DNA of 64,000 nt. Source: Flaviflagellibacter sp963786225. Its GTDB lineage: Bacteria; Pseudomonadota; Alphaproteobacteria; Rhizobiales; Methylopilaceae. The stretch covers positions 248,001-312,000 of the forward strand of contig CAWAYQ010000001.1 of the NCBI GenBank assembly GCA_963786225.1, read 5' to 3'. The number at the start of each line of letters is the position of its first letter. Position 1 is the stretch's first letter. The notes under the pieces are model-generated. The model searched no databases and was not told the origin of the DNA. It worked only from the letters and a program-made list of their open reading frames with translations. This document shows positions 52,775 to 61,631 of the stretch, piece after piece. Both the position numbers and the translations under genes were made by a program.

Positions 52775-53386
52775 TCACACAGGTTTGACCGGCTGGCGCA
52801 GGATCGTCTTCAGCCTCGCGGGTTCGGTCTTGCGCGGATCGCTCAGGTAGATCTCGTGATGCAGGCCATTGAAGGCCATTGCCCTGGCCGGCATCACGTC
52901 GCGATGGAGCCGTGCCAGTACCGGTCCTTCGTCGTCATAACTGCCGATATGCAGGGTCTGGAGCGACAGCCCTTCCGCATAGGGCTCGAGGCGCAAGCTT
53001 TCCGGCGGTTGGCCGAGCTTCTTGCCCGCCTTGGCGAGGCCATCACCGAAAGTCTCCTGCGTGACGAAGTCGGGCGCCATGATCATCATGGTCCAGCGCC
53101 ACTCGTCCTTTGCGCGCGTCAGGAAGCTCGCGGGATCATCCGCCCACCACAGCCCTTCCAGCGGCGGGACGACATAATCCTTGCCCACCGCCTTGGCGGC
53201 AAATTTCATGGCGTAGCTCACCGCATAGAGCCATTCGACCGCGGAACGATAGGCCGGAGAAATGTTGGGATCGCCTTGACCATCGACCTTCACGAACTGC
53301 AGCGCAGGCACGTCGACCGCGACGAACTCACCCGGCGGCGGGCTGTAGAGTGGCTTCAGGGTCTTCCGGAAATCGATCTTCTCCAT
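52775..53386 (-). CDS. GyrI-like small-molecule-binding protein
   Basis: 203 residues. MEKIDFRKTLKPLYSPPPGE start, core VDVPALQFVKVDGQGDPN, EWLYAVSYAMKFAAK, PLEGLWWAD and C-terminal ARAMAFNGLHHEIYLSDPRK place it in the GyrI-like/COG4832 family. Members bind small hydrophobic or cationic molecules; role here unknown. Convergent with the SRPBCC gene. Confidence 0.87.
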   Translation of the reverse strand: MEKIDFRKTLKPLYSPPPGEFVAVDVPALQFVKVDGQGDPNISPAYRSAVEWLYAVSYAMKFAAKAVGKDYVVPPLEGLWWADDPASFLTRAKDEWRWTMMIMAPDFVTQETFGDGLAKAGKKLGQPPESLRLEPYAEGLSLQTLHIGSYDDEGPVLARLHRDVMPARAMAFNGLHHEIYLSDPRKTEPARLKTILRQPVKPV

Positions 53387-53452
53387 GGTGGTGTTCAGCT
53401 TCTTTCTCGTCGTTCCGGTCCATTCAGGGTCGGCGGCGCGTGGCTGCGAGCT

Positions 53453-53965
53453 TCATCGACGGAGCAACATTGCGATCTTGGCACCCATCAACTTCGCGAT
53501 GAACTTGACGGGAAACGTCGGGTAGCTCGGCACGTCGTTCGGAAGTTCGCTGCCCTCAGGCCTGAATTTCGTATAGATGCGCATCTGCAAGGGCGGGACG
53601 TCCTCCGAAAAGCGCGCTCGACACAGCGATAGCCAATGCCCCTTTTCAAAGTCGAGGGATATTGCGGAATTGCAGCAGCTCGCCACGACCCGTTTCGTCG
53701 GCGATGTCTCCTTGATCCGGTAGTCCTTGAGGAGTGCTGAGCCCTTCGAGAATCTGATGCGATCCTTCCGGTAGAGAAGATAGGCGGTTCCGCCGTCGGC
53801 ACCCTGAACGGGCTGTGCGTTCGGAAGCGCTTCGATCTGACGCGCACCTTCCTGGCAATCGTCGCAGTAGCAGGCAGCACCCACAATCGGCGCACCAATC
53901 GCTTCGATTTCCACGCTTCCACAGGCGCAGCGGACAATCCTGCCGTTTCCTGACGATGCGGACAT
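53453..53965 (-). CDS. GFA/CENP-V-like zinc protein (DUF6151)
   Basis: 170 residues from ATG with AGGAGC upstream. RCACGSVEIEAIGAPIVGAA and CYCDDCQEGARQIE supply the first cysteines, and ASCCNSAI the next, as in glutathione-dependent formaldehyde-activating (GFA)-type folds that bind zinc. C-terminal basic segment. Enzymatic function is not established for this subgroup. It lies 66 bases upstream of the GyrI-like gene on the same strand. Confidence 0.75.
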   Translation of the reverse strand: MSASSGNGRIVRCACGSVEIEAIGAPIVGAACYCDDCQEGARQIEALPNAQPVQGADGGTAYLLYRKDRIRFSKGSALLKDYRIKETSPTKRVVASCCNSAISLDFEKGHWLSLCRARFSEDVPPLQMRIYTKFRPEGSELPNDVPSYPTFPVKFIAKLMGAKIAMLLRR

Positions 53966-54241
53966 TCTTGCTCCTGTAGTCATACGCACTCGATAACCTA
54001 CGGGTATCTCGTCAGCGGCGCGTCCGCAACTTTCACAGGAATGTGAAAATATGTGATTGGTCCTCAAGCAGATGAGCCTTCACGCTAGAGCCGCCAGCGG
54101 CTGCGTTAGCGCAGTTGTCCGTACAGGCAAGAAAGTCGACCGACCATATGCCGAAGACGCCCGGCATTGATCGCGGCGGCGACGGATATGCTCGCTAGAT
54201 GACCCCCGCTAGGCCTCACGGTTTTGCAGGAGGTCAAGGCT

Positions 54242-55450
54242 ATGACTGACGTTCAGCAAATGACGAATGGCGGCAATACCAGCATTCGCCGGTTCACTGT
54301 GAACATCCCGGAAGTGGAGCTTGCCGACCTTCGCCGGCGCATAAGCGCAACGCGGTGGCCGGACCGGGAAACGGTCGCGGATGAATCGCAAGGCGTGCAG
54401 CTCGCGACGATGCAGAAACTCGCCCATTACTGGGAGACGGAATACGACTGGCGCAAGGTCGAAGACAGGCTGAACGCCCTGCCCCAGTTCATGACCGAGA
54501 TCGGTGGACTGGACATTCACTTCATCCACGTTCGTTCCGAGCACCCCAATGCGCTTCCGATGATTATCGCGCACGGTTGGCCGGGCTCGGTTCTCGAGGA
54601 GATCAAGCTCATCGGACCGCTGACCGATCCAACCGCATATGGCGGGAAGGCCGAAGACGCATTCGACGTCGTCATCCCGTCGATGGCGGGCTACGGCTTT
54701 TCCGGAAAGCCGACAAGCGCCGGCTGGGGCCCCGAGCGCATGGCCCAGGCGTGGGCGGAACTGATGAAGCGCCTTGGCTACACCCGCTACGTGGCGCAGG
54801 GCGGCGACTGGGGCGCGCTCGTCGTGGACCTGATGGGGGTGCAGGCGCCTCCGGGATTGCTCGCCATTCACACGAACATGCCTGGCGCGGTTCCACCCGA
54901 CATCGACAAGGCGGCCTTTACCGGGGCTCCGCCGCCATCCGGCTTTTCAGCCGAGGAGAAGTTCGCATATGACCGGCTCGCCTTCTTCTACAAGCACGGT
55001 CTGGCCTACGCCCAGGAGATGGGGAACCACCCGCAGACGCTGTACGGGATCGCGGATTCGCCTGTGGGCCTCGCCGCCTGGATGATCGATCACGACCTGC
55101 GCAGCTATGAGCTCATCGCGCGTGTCTTTGACGGTCAAACGGAGGGTCTGACGCGAGACGACATCCTCGACAACATCACGCTGTATTGGCTGACGAATAC
55201 GGGGGTCTCTTCGGCTCGTCTCTATTGGGAAAACAAGCTCGCCTTCTTCGCGCCGAAGAACGTCGCCATCCCGGTTGCCGTGAGCGTCTTTCCGGACGAG
55301 CTCTATGCAGCCCCGCGCTCTTGGGTAGAGAAAGCGTATCCCCAGCTGATCCATTACAACAGGCGCGAGAAAGGCGGACACTTCGCCGCCTGGGAACAGC
55401 CGGCACTGATCACCGCGGAGCTCAGGACAGCGCTTCGGTCGCTGCATTGA
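54242..55450 (+). CDS. epoxide hydrolase (EHN family)
   Basis: 402 residues. N-terminal EHN domain (NIPEVELADLRRRISATRWP), alpha/beta-hydrolase core with the oxyanion loop HGWPG (111-115), nucleophile Asp189 in GGDWGALVV and catalytic His380 in EKGGHFAAWE. The expected two lid tyrosines are probably in YDRLAFFYKHGLAY. Converts epoxides to vicinal diols; cytoplasmic. Start ATG at 54242 with AGGAGGT eleven bases upstream. Confidence 0.92.
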   Translation: MTDVQQMTNGGNTSIRRFTVNIPEVELADLRRRISATRWPDRETVADESQGVQLATMQKLAHYWETEYDWRKVEDRLNALPQFMTEIGGLDIHFIHVRSEHPNALPMIIAHGWPGSVLEEIKLIGPLTDPTAYGGKAEDAFDVVIPSMAGYGFSGKPTSAGWGPERMAQAWAELMKRLGYTRYVAQGGDWGALVVDLMGVQAPPGLLAIHTNMPGAVPPDIDKAAFTGAPPPSGFSAEEKFAYDRLAFFYKHGLAYAQEMGNHPQTLYGIADSPVGLAAWMIDHDLRSYELIARVFDGQTEGLTRDDILDNITLYWLTNTGVSSARLYWENKLAFFAPKNVAIPVAVSVFPDELYAAPRSWVEKAYPQLIHYNRREKGGHFAAWEQPALITAELRTALRSLH

Positions 55451-55464
55451 GATCGACTGGCCCT

Positions 55465-55670
55465 TCCCCTCTCCGAGCCAAGTCGGGTTTACCCGACTCG
55501 GCCACTCAAGCGTAGCCGACGGGAGCACCTCGAGTTCAGTGCGGGAGAGGGTCGAGTCGCGGGCACGCGACCGGGGTGAGGGGTATACGCGCTCTTCGAT
55601 GGTCTCAGTCCCCTCACCCCGCCGACCGCTACGCGGTCAGCCGACCTCTTCCCACAAGGGGAGAGGTGAC
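55465..55670. repeat. nested A-in-B repeats
   Basis: Left B unit with an A hairpin (GCCAAGTCGGGTTTACCCG..., about 55480) and a partly lost second hairpin (CTCGAGTTCAGTG), then GTCGAGTCGCGGGCACGCGA and CCCCTCACCCC...GGGGAGAGGT. Last A-family occurrence in the window. Confidence 0.75.
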
Positions 55671-55725
55671 CATCCAGCACCAACGGGACGCCCGAAGGCG
55701 TCCCGCTGAATCGCATGGGGCCCGA

Positions 55726-56160
55726 TCAGTAGCGGCGATAATGGCGCGGGCCGCAGCGGCGCTCGACGATACGACGCCATTCGCCATGGATCCTCGTACG
55801 AACGACGACGCGCTCGCAGCGGGGCGCACGCCTATAGGAGTCGTCGTAGTAGCTGTAGTGCCGGTAGCCGAAACCAAAGCCTCCATGTCCGCCGTGATGT
55901 CCACCGTGGTGCCAGCCACCACCGCCGTGGCCTCCCCCGCCACCACCGCCGTGGTGTCCCCCGCCGCCGCCGCCATGATGACCTCCGCCACCACCGCCAT
56001 GGCCGCCGCCACCACCGCCGTGGCCTCCCCCGCCACCACCGCCATGGCCGCCGCCGCCACCAGGGAAGTAAGGCGCTGCGGCAGCCGGAGCCGGCGCCGA
56101 AGCAACACCAGCGCCGAGCGTCAGAACCGCGGCGACAGCAATGGCCAATTTGCGAAACAT
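55726..56160 (-). CDS. secreted Gly/His-repeat protein
   Basis: 144 residues: signal peptide (FRKLAIAVAAVLTLGAGVAS) then about 60 residues of GGGGGGH-type repeats with many histidines, and a basic aromatic C-terminus with a cysteine pair (RCERVVVRTRIHGEWRRIVE, RRC). His-rich repeats suggest metal binding in the periplasm. ATG has GGAGAGAACA before it. The repeat is prone to length change. Confidence 0.75.
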   Translation of the reverse strand: MFRKLAIAVAAVLTLGAGVASAPAPAAAAPYFPGGGGGHGGGGGGGHGGGGGGHGGGGGGHHGGGGGGHHGGGGGGGHGGGGWHHGGHHGGHGGFGFGYRHYSYYDDSYRRAPRCERVVVRTRIHGEWRRIVERRCGPRHYRRY

Positions 56161-56520
56161 TGTTCTCTCCAATCTACGGGTCCGAAAGGGACCGCTTTGG
56201 CGAAAAACTAGCGGCTTGGGAATGAACTGCTTCTGAGGCTGCGGTTCATGTGAGGTTCATCCACGCGGTGAGCGAAATCACGCACGTCTCGAGTGTAGCT
56301 CTCGACCAATGCACTGAAGGGAATGCCCGCTGCCGGTAGCGTGAGGACCGCGCGATGTTCCCCTCAGTCAGCGCTCCGGGGTCAGGGCAAGCCGTATTCC
56401 GACAACGCCCCCTCACCCGGTCACGCCAAGCGTGACTCGACCTCTCTAAACTCCCGCGCCTTGCGTATTTACTTTTCCAGCGAGCGGACGGCGCCAAAGC
56501 GGCGCCGTCCGAAATCAGAT
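56161..56520. repeat. intergenic region with a family B half-unit
   Basis: 56400-56455 carries GACAACGCCCCCTCACCCGG, then TCACGCCAAGCGTGA and CTCGACCTCTC, a truncated family B. The rest holds a GGCGCCGTCCGCTC-type hairpin near 56480-56510 that may end the BASS gene. No gene supported. Confidence 0.55.
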
Positions 56521-57390
56521 TTATCGTCGGATCTTCATCAGAGCGTCCCGCCTGCGCCACTGGACATAAGGGATCGCGATCAGCCCGCTGACGATGAGGT
56601 GCCAGACGACCACGCCCAGCACCGCCTTCTGGTCGGGAAAATTTTGTCCGGCGATCGCCAGCGCGATGCCCGGATGACGCGCGGCGGTCGCGAGGGACAG
56701 CACCGTCTGGTCATAGTGTTTGGGACCACCCAGCAGGTGCCCGGCAATCAGACCGACCAGCGAGAAGAGGACGAGTGCCAGCAGCGTTCCGCCGCCGACC
56801 AGCCCCCTGAGGAGCGGCCATGCGGCGAAGAGGATCGGCAGCGCCGCGGCGACGAGAATTGCGGTTGAGACGATCGAGAGCGGTCTGGCCACGCGGTCGG
56901 CGATGGCGGGTGCGAGCCGGCGCGCGAGGAGGCCCACTCCCAGGGGCAACAGGATGGTGGTCAAGACGAGCATCGCGACCGCGCTCCACGTCACGTGCAT
57001 TTCCTTCGCGAAAAGCTTACCGACAAGGCTGACGCCCGAGGGCACGGCCACGACGGCGAACAACGCGGCTGCGACCAGCAGACCGATGGCGTACGGCTCC
57101 TCGCCGCCCGCTTCGGTCTGTTTTTTCGGAAGGAGAGGCGGCACCGGGGAAAGCGCCAGCGCGATAAAAGTCACCTCGACGGCGGGATGCAGCTCAAAGA
57201 CGGCCGCCATCGCGACCGCGAACACCGGCATGACGACGTTCATCGACAGCAGAGACCGCACCAACAGCTCGGGACGCCGGAACAGAAAGACCGCCTCGCG
57301 CAGGTCGGCGTGCAGACCGAGGCTGAACACCATGAGCACGATGCTCGCCTTCGTGATCAGCGGGATGAGTTGGTCGAGGCTCATGTCCAT
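56521..57390 (-). CDS. bile acid:sodium symporter (BASS)-family transporter
   Basis: About 290 residues, nine or ten helices. ITKASIVLMVFSLGLHADLR, ALALSPVPPLLPKKQTEAGG and the crossing region LATAARHPGIALAIAGQNFP are typical of BASS carriers, in which the latter Asn/Ala-rich loop forms the sodium and substrate sites. Substrate unknown. The ATG at 57390 and a second at 57384 are both possible starts. Confidence 0.87.
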   Translation of the reverse strand: MDMSLDQLIPLITKASIVLMVFSLGLHADLREAVFLFRRPELLVRSLLSMNVVMPVFAVAMAAVFELHPAVEVTFIALALSPVPPLLPKKQTEAGGEEPYAIGLLVAAALFAVVAVPSGVSLVGKLFAKEMHVTWSAVAMLVLTTILLPLGVGLLARRLAPAIADRVARPLSIVSTAILVAAALPILFAAWPLLRGLVGGGTLLALVLFSLVGLIAGHLLGGPKHYDQTVLSLATAARHPGIALAIAGQNFPDQKAVLGVVVWHLIVSGLIAIPYVQWRRRDALMKIRR

Positions 57391-57417
57391 GCACGGGACT
57401 AAAACAGACGGTGGCAA

Positions 57418-58188
57418 ACAAGGTTACAGGGCTGCTGTAACGGTTACTCGAAAACTGTCTCCCCTCTCCTGCGAAGCGGGAGAGGGTCGAGAGCGCGTCA
57501 GCGCTCCGGGGTGAGGGCAAGCACGATGCTGTTGATTGCTTTTCCTACAACGTCCCCTCACCCGGATCGCGCTACCGCGCGACTCGACCTCTCCCGTAAA
57601 CGGGAGAGGCGAAGAGGCCCCTCCCTCTCCCCTTGTGGGAGAGGGCCGACTCGGCCGGCAGGCGAGCGGGGTGAGGGGTTACGCCCTCTCGATAGTCAGA
57701 GACCCCTCACCCGGCGACCGCTGCGCGGTCAGCCGACCTCTCCCACAAGGGGAGAGGTGAGAACCGCGGCGAGCGCAAAACTGTAACGACACGTCCGCAC
57801 TGTTCGCTTGCCGGGAGGACGGTTGCCAGGACGACGTTTATCGCGACGGCCTGGAATTCTTCACGCGGTTTTCGCGAGTGAAGGCGCTTGCCTCCGCTCT
57901 TAAAAAGGAGCGCCCCTTGGCTATACACGGCTCGCTAACGAGGAGGGAGGGAGACAACGTAGTCCTCAACAAAATCCGGCACACACCGGGAATGCATTAC
58001 GTGTCCGAACAACTGTCACGCTCGGGCAAATTCTCGAAATTCCAAGAAAGGCGCGGCAGCTCACCTTTCATCTCCTCGCAATCGAAAGGCAAGTCCTTGC
58101 GCTTTGCAAGGACGAAAGAGACGATCCTCTCTGCGGGGTCGCCGCATAGCTCGTCCGGTTCCCCGGCCTGCCCTGACAAATCCGTAGA
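57418..58188. repeat. family B repeat cluster and unassigned DNA
   Basis: 57455-57770 contains three B units in alternating orientation (CTCTCCTGCGAAGCGGGAGA, CCGTAAACGGGAGAGG, CACAAGGGGAGAGG). 57790-58188 shows only weak minus-strand frames, such as 57997-58179 (TTG start, soluble 60-residue product), 10 bases after the antitoxin stop. It could be a third gene of that locus, but I cannot support it. Confidence 0.6.
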
Positions 58189-58566
58189 CTAGCCCATCGC
58201 TCGCTGAGGCGCGTTCACAACGACGCGTCCGGTTTCCTCTGAACTTACGGACGTCCGAATATCCACGTCGATCCCAAGCGCGACCAAAAAAGCCATCAAA
58301 CGTTCGGCGCTAAACCCGGACACAAGGCCTCGAGAAATTTTCGAAATCTTCGCTTGGTCGGTTTGAAGCATTTTCGCTGCCATAGTCTGCGTATACTTAC
58401 GATCTACAATTACTCGAGTGATTTCCCGAGCTATTTCGACTTTCAACCGATCTTCCGGGGACAGGGTGATCCCGAGATCTGAGAAGACATCGCCTGATCC
58501 ACGAGTAACGGGGCGTTGTTCGTCTTTAACTGGCACTTCGCTTCTCCACTCGTTTTTCACGCTCAC
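58189..58566 (-). CDS. XRE-type antitoxin of a type II system
   Basis: 125 residues. Helix-turn-helix region IVDRKYTQTMAAKMLQTDQA and SKISRGLVSGFSAERLMAFL resembles HTH_37/HigA-like partners. It overlaps the 3' end of the toxin gene by about 41 bases, so the pair is co-translated; toxin-first order is the HigBA arrangement. Alternative start further in (VPVKDEQ) would shorten the overlap. Confidence 0.8.
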   Translation of the reverse strand: MSVKNEWRSEVPVKDEQRPVTRGSGDVFSDLGITLSPEDRLKVEIAREITRVIVDRKYTQTMAAKMLQTDQAKISKISRGLVSGFSAERLMAFLVALGIDVDIRTSVSSEETGRVVVNAPQRAMG

Positions 58567-58912
58567 GCTGCATCTGTTCGTAATGTTCTAATGCGCTCTT
58601 GAGCCGGTGCTTTACCAACGCGACATCGGGACGCGGAGTTGCTCGGCCCGATTTCGATTTTTTCATGAAGGCATGAAGTACATACACCGCCTCAGCGAAA
58701 CGTACGGTATAAACCGCTCGATACGCGTTGCCGTCATGACTGGAAACGACCTCCAAAACATGTGCTCCACCGAAGCCGACGAGAGGGACCACATTGAGCC
58801 CTTTATCCCCGCCCTGCGCCAAATAGAGTGCAAATCCGACTTCCCGTTTAACGTCGTCAGGAAACTTCGACAGGTCGTCGAGGCTCGACGCAATAAAGCA
58901 AACGTCTTTCAA
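58526..58912 (-). CDS. Gp49-like/HigB-type toxin
   Basis: 128 residues. The RelE-superfamily Gp49 core is visible: IASSLDDLSKFPDDVKREVG, VLEVVSSHDGNAYRAVYTVR, EAVYVLHAFMKKSKSG and RPDVALVKHRLKSALEHY. Such toxins cleave mRNA at the ribosome. Together with the overlapping antitoxin it forms a type II toxin-antitoxin locus, located 170 bases from a portal-gene remnant. Confidence 0.83.
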   Translation of the reverse strand: MKDVCFIASSLDDLSKFPDDVKREVGFALYLAQGGDKGLNVVPLVGFGGAHVLEVVSSHDGNAYRAVYTVRFAEAVYVLHAFMKKSKSGRATPRPDVALVKHRLKSALEHYEQMQREREKRVEKRSAS

Positions 58913-59079
58913 TTCCGCCCCCCAATGGGTTTGCGCTTTGGTGTTTCACCGTAATGATCTCCCCCAAAAGTAAGCGGTTTTCCGCCTTATACTTCCTGTC
59001 TCAGTGGAGTGCTTATGCCATATCTGGCATACCGCGTCAAGGGCCTCCCCGAGCCTGTCTATCTCCGGCCGGCCCGGCC

Positions 59080-59172
59080 AACCGCTCACTCGTCTCCGCC
59101 GCATAATTCAACGCCGCCGCCTTGGTCCGCGCCGCCTCGCTCTCCGTCTTCCCGATCTCCGCCTCCCCGCGC
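59080..59172 (-). pseudogene. portal gene 3' remnant, copy 1
   Basis: About 93 bases match 60034-60127 (CCGCTCACTCGTCTCCGCCG, then CATAATTC and CTCGCTCTCCGTCTTCCCGA), the end of the portal coding region, diverging on both sides. 58913-59079 and 59173-59456 contain no other recognisable sequence. Confidence 0.7.
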
Positions 59173-59456
59173 CGATCGGCGTCGTTGACTGCGCCATGCG
59201 TACTGTCAAACCATCAAGGGCGCAGCCAGTAGCGACTGAATAACACCAACATTAACTGGCAGGGCTGCCCCCCTGTGAAAACTTGCCCTGAAGTTCTTAA
59301 AGCTGAGAAGGACTTGACTTCAGGGCGAGACTCTTCCAGACTTCACGCGCGCAGCTAAATTGCTCCAAGAAGACCGGCGCGCCTAAGGGACGCTCATTTT
59401 CTCGCGGATACGCGGCATCTCTCTCGGCTTCACCTCATTCCAAAGAAGACAACCCT

Positions 59457-59997
59457 ATGGTTTGGATGATCGGCTCCGACGAGGAGAGCGCTGCGCTAGA
59501 GGAGCTTTCATCTGCTAGCGATAGGGCGGCAGCCATTCTAGCGGCGGTCATCGTCGAAAACCGCCTTACCGACGCGCTGAAAAAAATTCTGCACGATGAC
59601 ACAAAGGTGGCCAACGAGATGTTCCGATCCTCCGGCCCGGTTGGAGTGTTCAGCGCAAAGATTGATTTAGCCTTCCTGGTTGGCCTCTGCAGCGCCGACG
59701 CCCGACGTGAACTCGTAACTGTCAAGGACATCCGAAATGCGTTTGCCCATTCGCTGGCGGTTACGGATTTCAACACTCAAAAGATCGAAAATCTGACTCT
59801 GGAACCTCAAACTCGTTGAGCAATGCACGTTCGACTACGGGACAACACCAGAACGCGGTGCTGGCTTTCTACAAATCGCAATCGACCAGCGCACGCTTAA
59901 GCTGAACATGCCGCGGCAACGCTACATCATGACCGCTCAAGTGATGATTGCCCTTCTTTCGGCACCTGCGGGGCGGATGCCGAACCCGCGTTTTTGA
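59457..59997 (+). pseudogene. MltR-like (mannitol repressor domain) gene with a frameshift
   Basis: First part, 59457-59819: SSASDRAAAILAAVIVENRL, GPVGVFSAKIDLAFLVGLCS and VTVKDIRNAFAHSLAV follow MltR-family proteins, then a stop. The next frame continues exactly there with CTFDYGTTPERGAGFLQIAI, and QRYIMTAQVMIALLSAPAGR, ending at 59997. A +1 shift at about 59808 would merge them into a 180-residue protein. Sequencing error or recent loss. MltR-like proteins near phage genes have no fixed role. Confidence 0.65.
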
Positions 59998-60009
59998 CCG
60001 GGCTGCGGC

Positions 60010-60723
60010 CTACGTTTCTCCGAATGCCGCAAGCCGCTCACTCGTCTCCGCCGCATAATTCAGCGCCAGCGCCTTGTTCCGCGCCGCCTCGCTCTCGGTC
60101 TTCCCGATCTCGGCCTCCCGCGCCCGCCCGGCAAGAGGGTCCTGCCCCTTCGCCCCTTCCAGCATCGTATTGATGCGCTTCTTGGTGCTCGCGGGCAGCG
60201 CCGAGAGTTCGATGACGACCTGGGGCGGCACCGGCACGCCGGCCGCTGCGAGGCTCCCCAACAAATCGAACGTGTCGGCCATGGTCGTTACAGTGTCCGG
60301 GCCCTCGTCGAGCACCACATCGACATCGAGCGAGCCCAGCGCGTTGACCAGAACCGGCCGCCCCGCTTCGTCCAGATCCAGCCCGTTGACCTGGATGAAC
60401 TGCGCCAGGCCCTCGTCGTCGGTGACGCGGATCCAGCGTTCCGCCGTCCAGTGGCTCTGCACGGCGGACCACACCGCGCGGTAGACGCGCAGCTTCCAGT
60501 CTCGATACGAACGCAGGAACGGCCCGAGTTCGGAAATGCCGGCCTGCTGCAGCAGCGCGATGGCGCGGCCGGATTTCGCGGAGGTCTCCTGCCCCAGCAC
60601 CGCCGGGTTCGGGCCGAACGTCTCGATCTCGGCTTTCGCTTCAGCCAGCATTTCGAACTGGCCGGCCATCTGCGCCTGCGAAATCCCGTCCTCGACGGCG
60701 AAGCGCTTGCGCACCTCGCCCCC
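60010..60723 (-). pseudogene. portal gene fragment, copy 2 (3' third)
   Basis: Open frame of about 235 codons nearly identical to the C-terminal part of the edge portal gene (only three substitutions seen over some 225 residues, at RFAVEDG, HWTAER and GKTESEA). It ends AFGET. The 5' break is at about 60723 and abuts the stop of the secreted-protein gene at 60736. It lacks most of the portal, so it cannot function, although the frame is still open, implying recent duplication. Confidence 0.85.
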
Positions 60724-60735
60724 GCGAAAGCAGTA

Positions 60736-61026
60736 TCAGTCGCAGACGCGAGTCGTCCTTACGACTCTGCGGCCATTAATCCACCGAACGGACCGGCGCT
60801 CATAGCATTCGTCACGAGTAGCGCTGCGGCCGCTGTAAATACGGACGCCGGGGCGGCCTGGGCGATAGTCGCGGTCGCGGTCGTAGCGGTCGCCGTCGTA
60901 GCGGTCGTCATAATAGCGGTCGCCGCCCACTCCAAGGTCGATACCTACCTGCGCAGCCGCCGGTGAAGTAAAGGCGGCAGCGCCAATAAGGGCGGCCAAA
61001 GCGGCCGAAGCGAGATATTTGGTCAT
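60736..61026 (-). CDS. small secreted protein
   Basis: 96 residues; signal peptide (YLASAALAALIGAAAFTSPA), then Asp/Arg/Tyr-rich repeats (DRYYDDRYDGDRYDRDRDYR) and a Cys-containing C-terminus (RDECYERRSVRWINGRRVVR, TTRVCD) like that of 13145. ATG at 61026 preceded by GGAGGG. Probably periplasmic; function unknown. Confidence 0.75.
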   Translation of the reverse strand: MTKYLASAALAALIGAAAFTSPAAAQVGIDLGVGGDRYYDDRYDGDRYDRDRDYRPGRPGVRIYSGRSATRDECYERRSVRWINGRRVVRTTRVCD

Positions 61027-61080
61027 GGTCGATCCCTCCAGGATCATCTGAAAGGGAAACGGTCTGGCGGCTAAACGGTT

Positions 61081-61488
61081 TCATGCCCGCCACAGATACG
61101 GGCTGAAGCAGATCGGGTCGATGCGATTGCGTTTCGAGCTGGGGAGCCGCTTCCGCCAGGCGATCCAGCCGACGACTATTGATAGTGTCGCCACGACAAG
61201 CGGCGGCACCCCGTGCCCGTATTCGCCGTGGAGGGTGACGGTCGCGAGCGCCGCCAACATCACGGTGCAGCCGAGCGCCGAGCCCCACAGCCGCGTCCGT
61301 GCCTGCGCCAGCAGAACGGCGGTCGTGAGTTCCAGCGATCCGGTCACGAAATGGAACCAGTGCGGGTATCCCCACCGCAGATATTCCTCGTAGATAGACC
61401 CAGGGGCGAAGATGTTGCTGAGCGATCCCACGACGAAGAAAGCTGCAAGTGCCAAGGCCGAGACTTGGCGCCATGAAATCTTTGACAT
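61081..61488 (-). CDS. DoxX-like membrane protein
   Basis: 135 residues with four helices. ALALAAFFVVGSLSNIFAPG, WGYPHWFHFVTGSLELTTAV and LGCTVMLAALATVTLHGEYG correspond to the DoxX/DoxX-like group. Function usually inferred as redox-related membrane protein; unproven here. ATG at 61488; the longer frame has no support. Confidence 0.75.
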   Translation of the reverse strand: MSKISWRQVSALALAAFFVVGSLSNIFAPGSIYEEYLRWGYPHWFHFVTGSLELTTAVLLAQARTRLWGSALGCTVMLAALATVTLHGEYGHGVPPLVVATLSIVVGWIAWRKRLPSSKRNRIDPICFSPYLWRA

Positions 61489-61631
61489 TTGTCCAACCTT
61501 TTCTGACAGGGCGCCGCGGAGGACCTGTGTGGTCGCGCCAAGAGACGGCCGGCCGCGACGCATTCATTCCGAAGGAGATGCGAATTTCCGGAGCAGGTCC
61601 GAAAGTCGCATCTCATCGCTGATCCGCGGAC

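Noticed and set aside
57878..58192. 104-codon plus-strand frame
   Set aside because: Ser/Lys-rich, no ribosome binding site, ends against the antitoxin gene, no domain.
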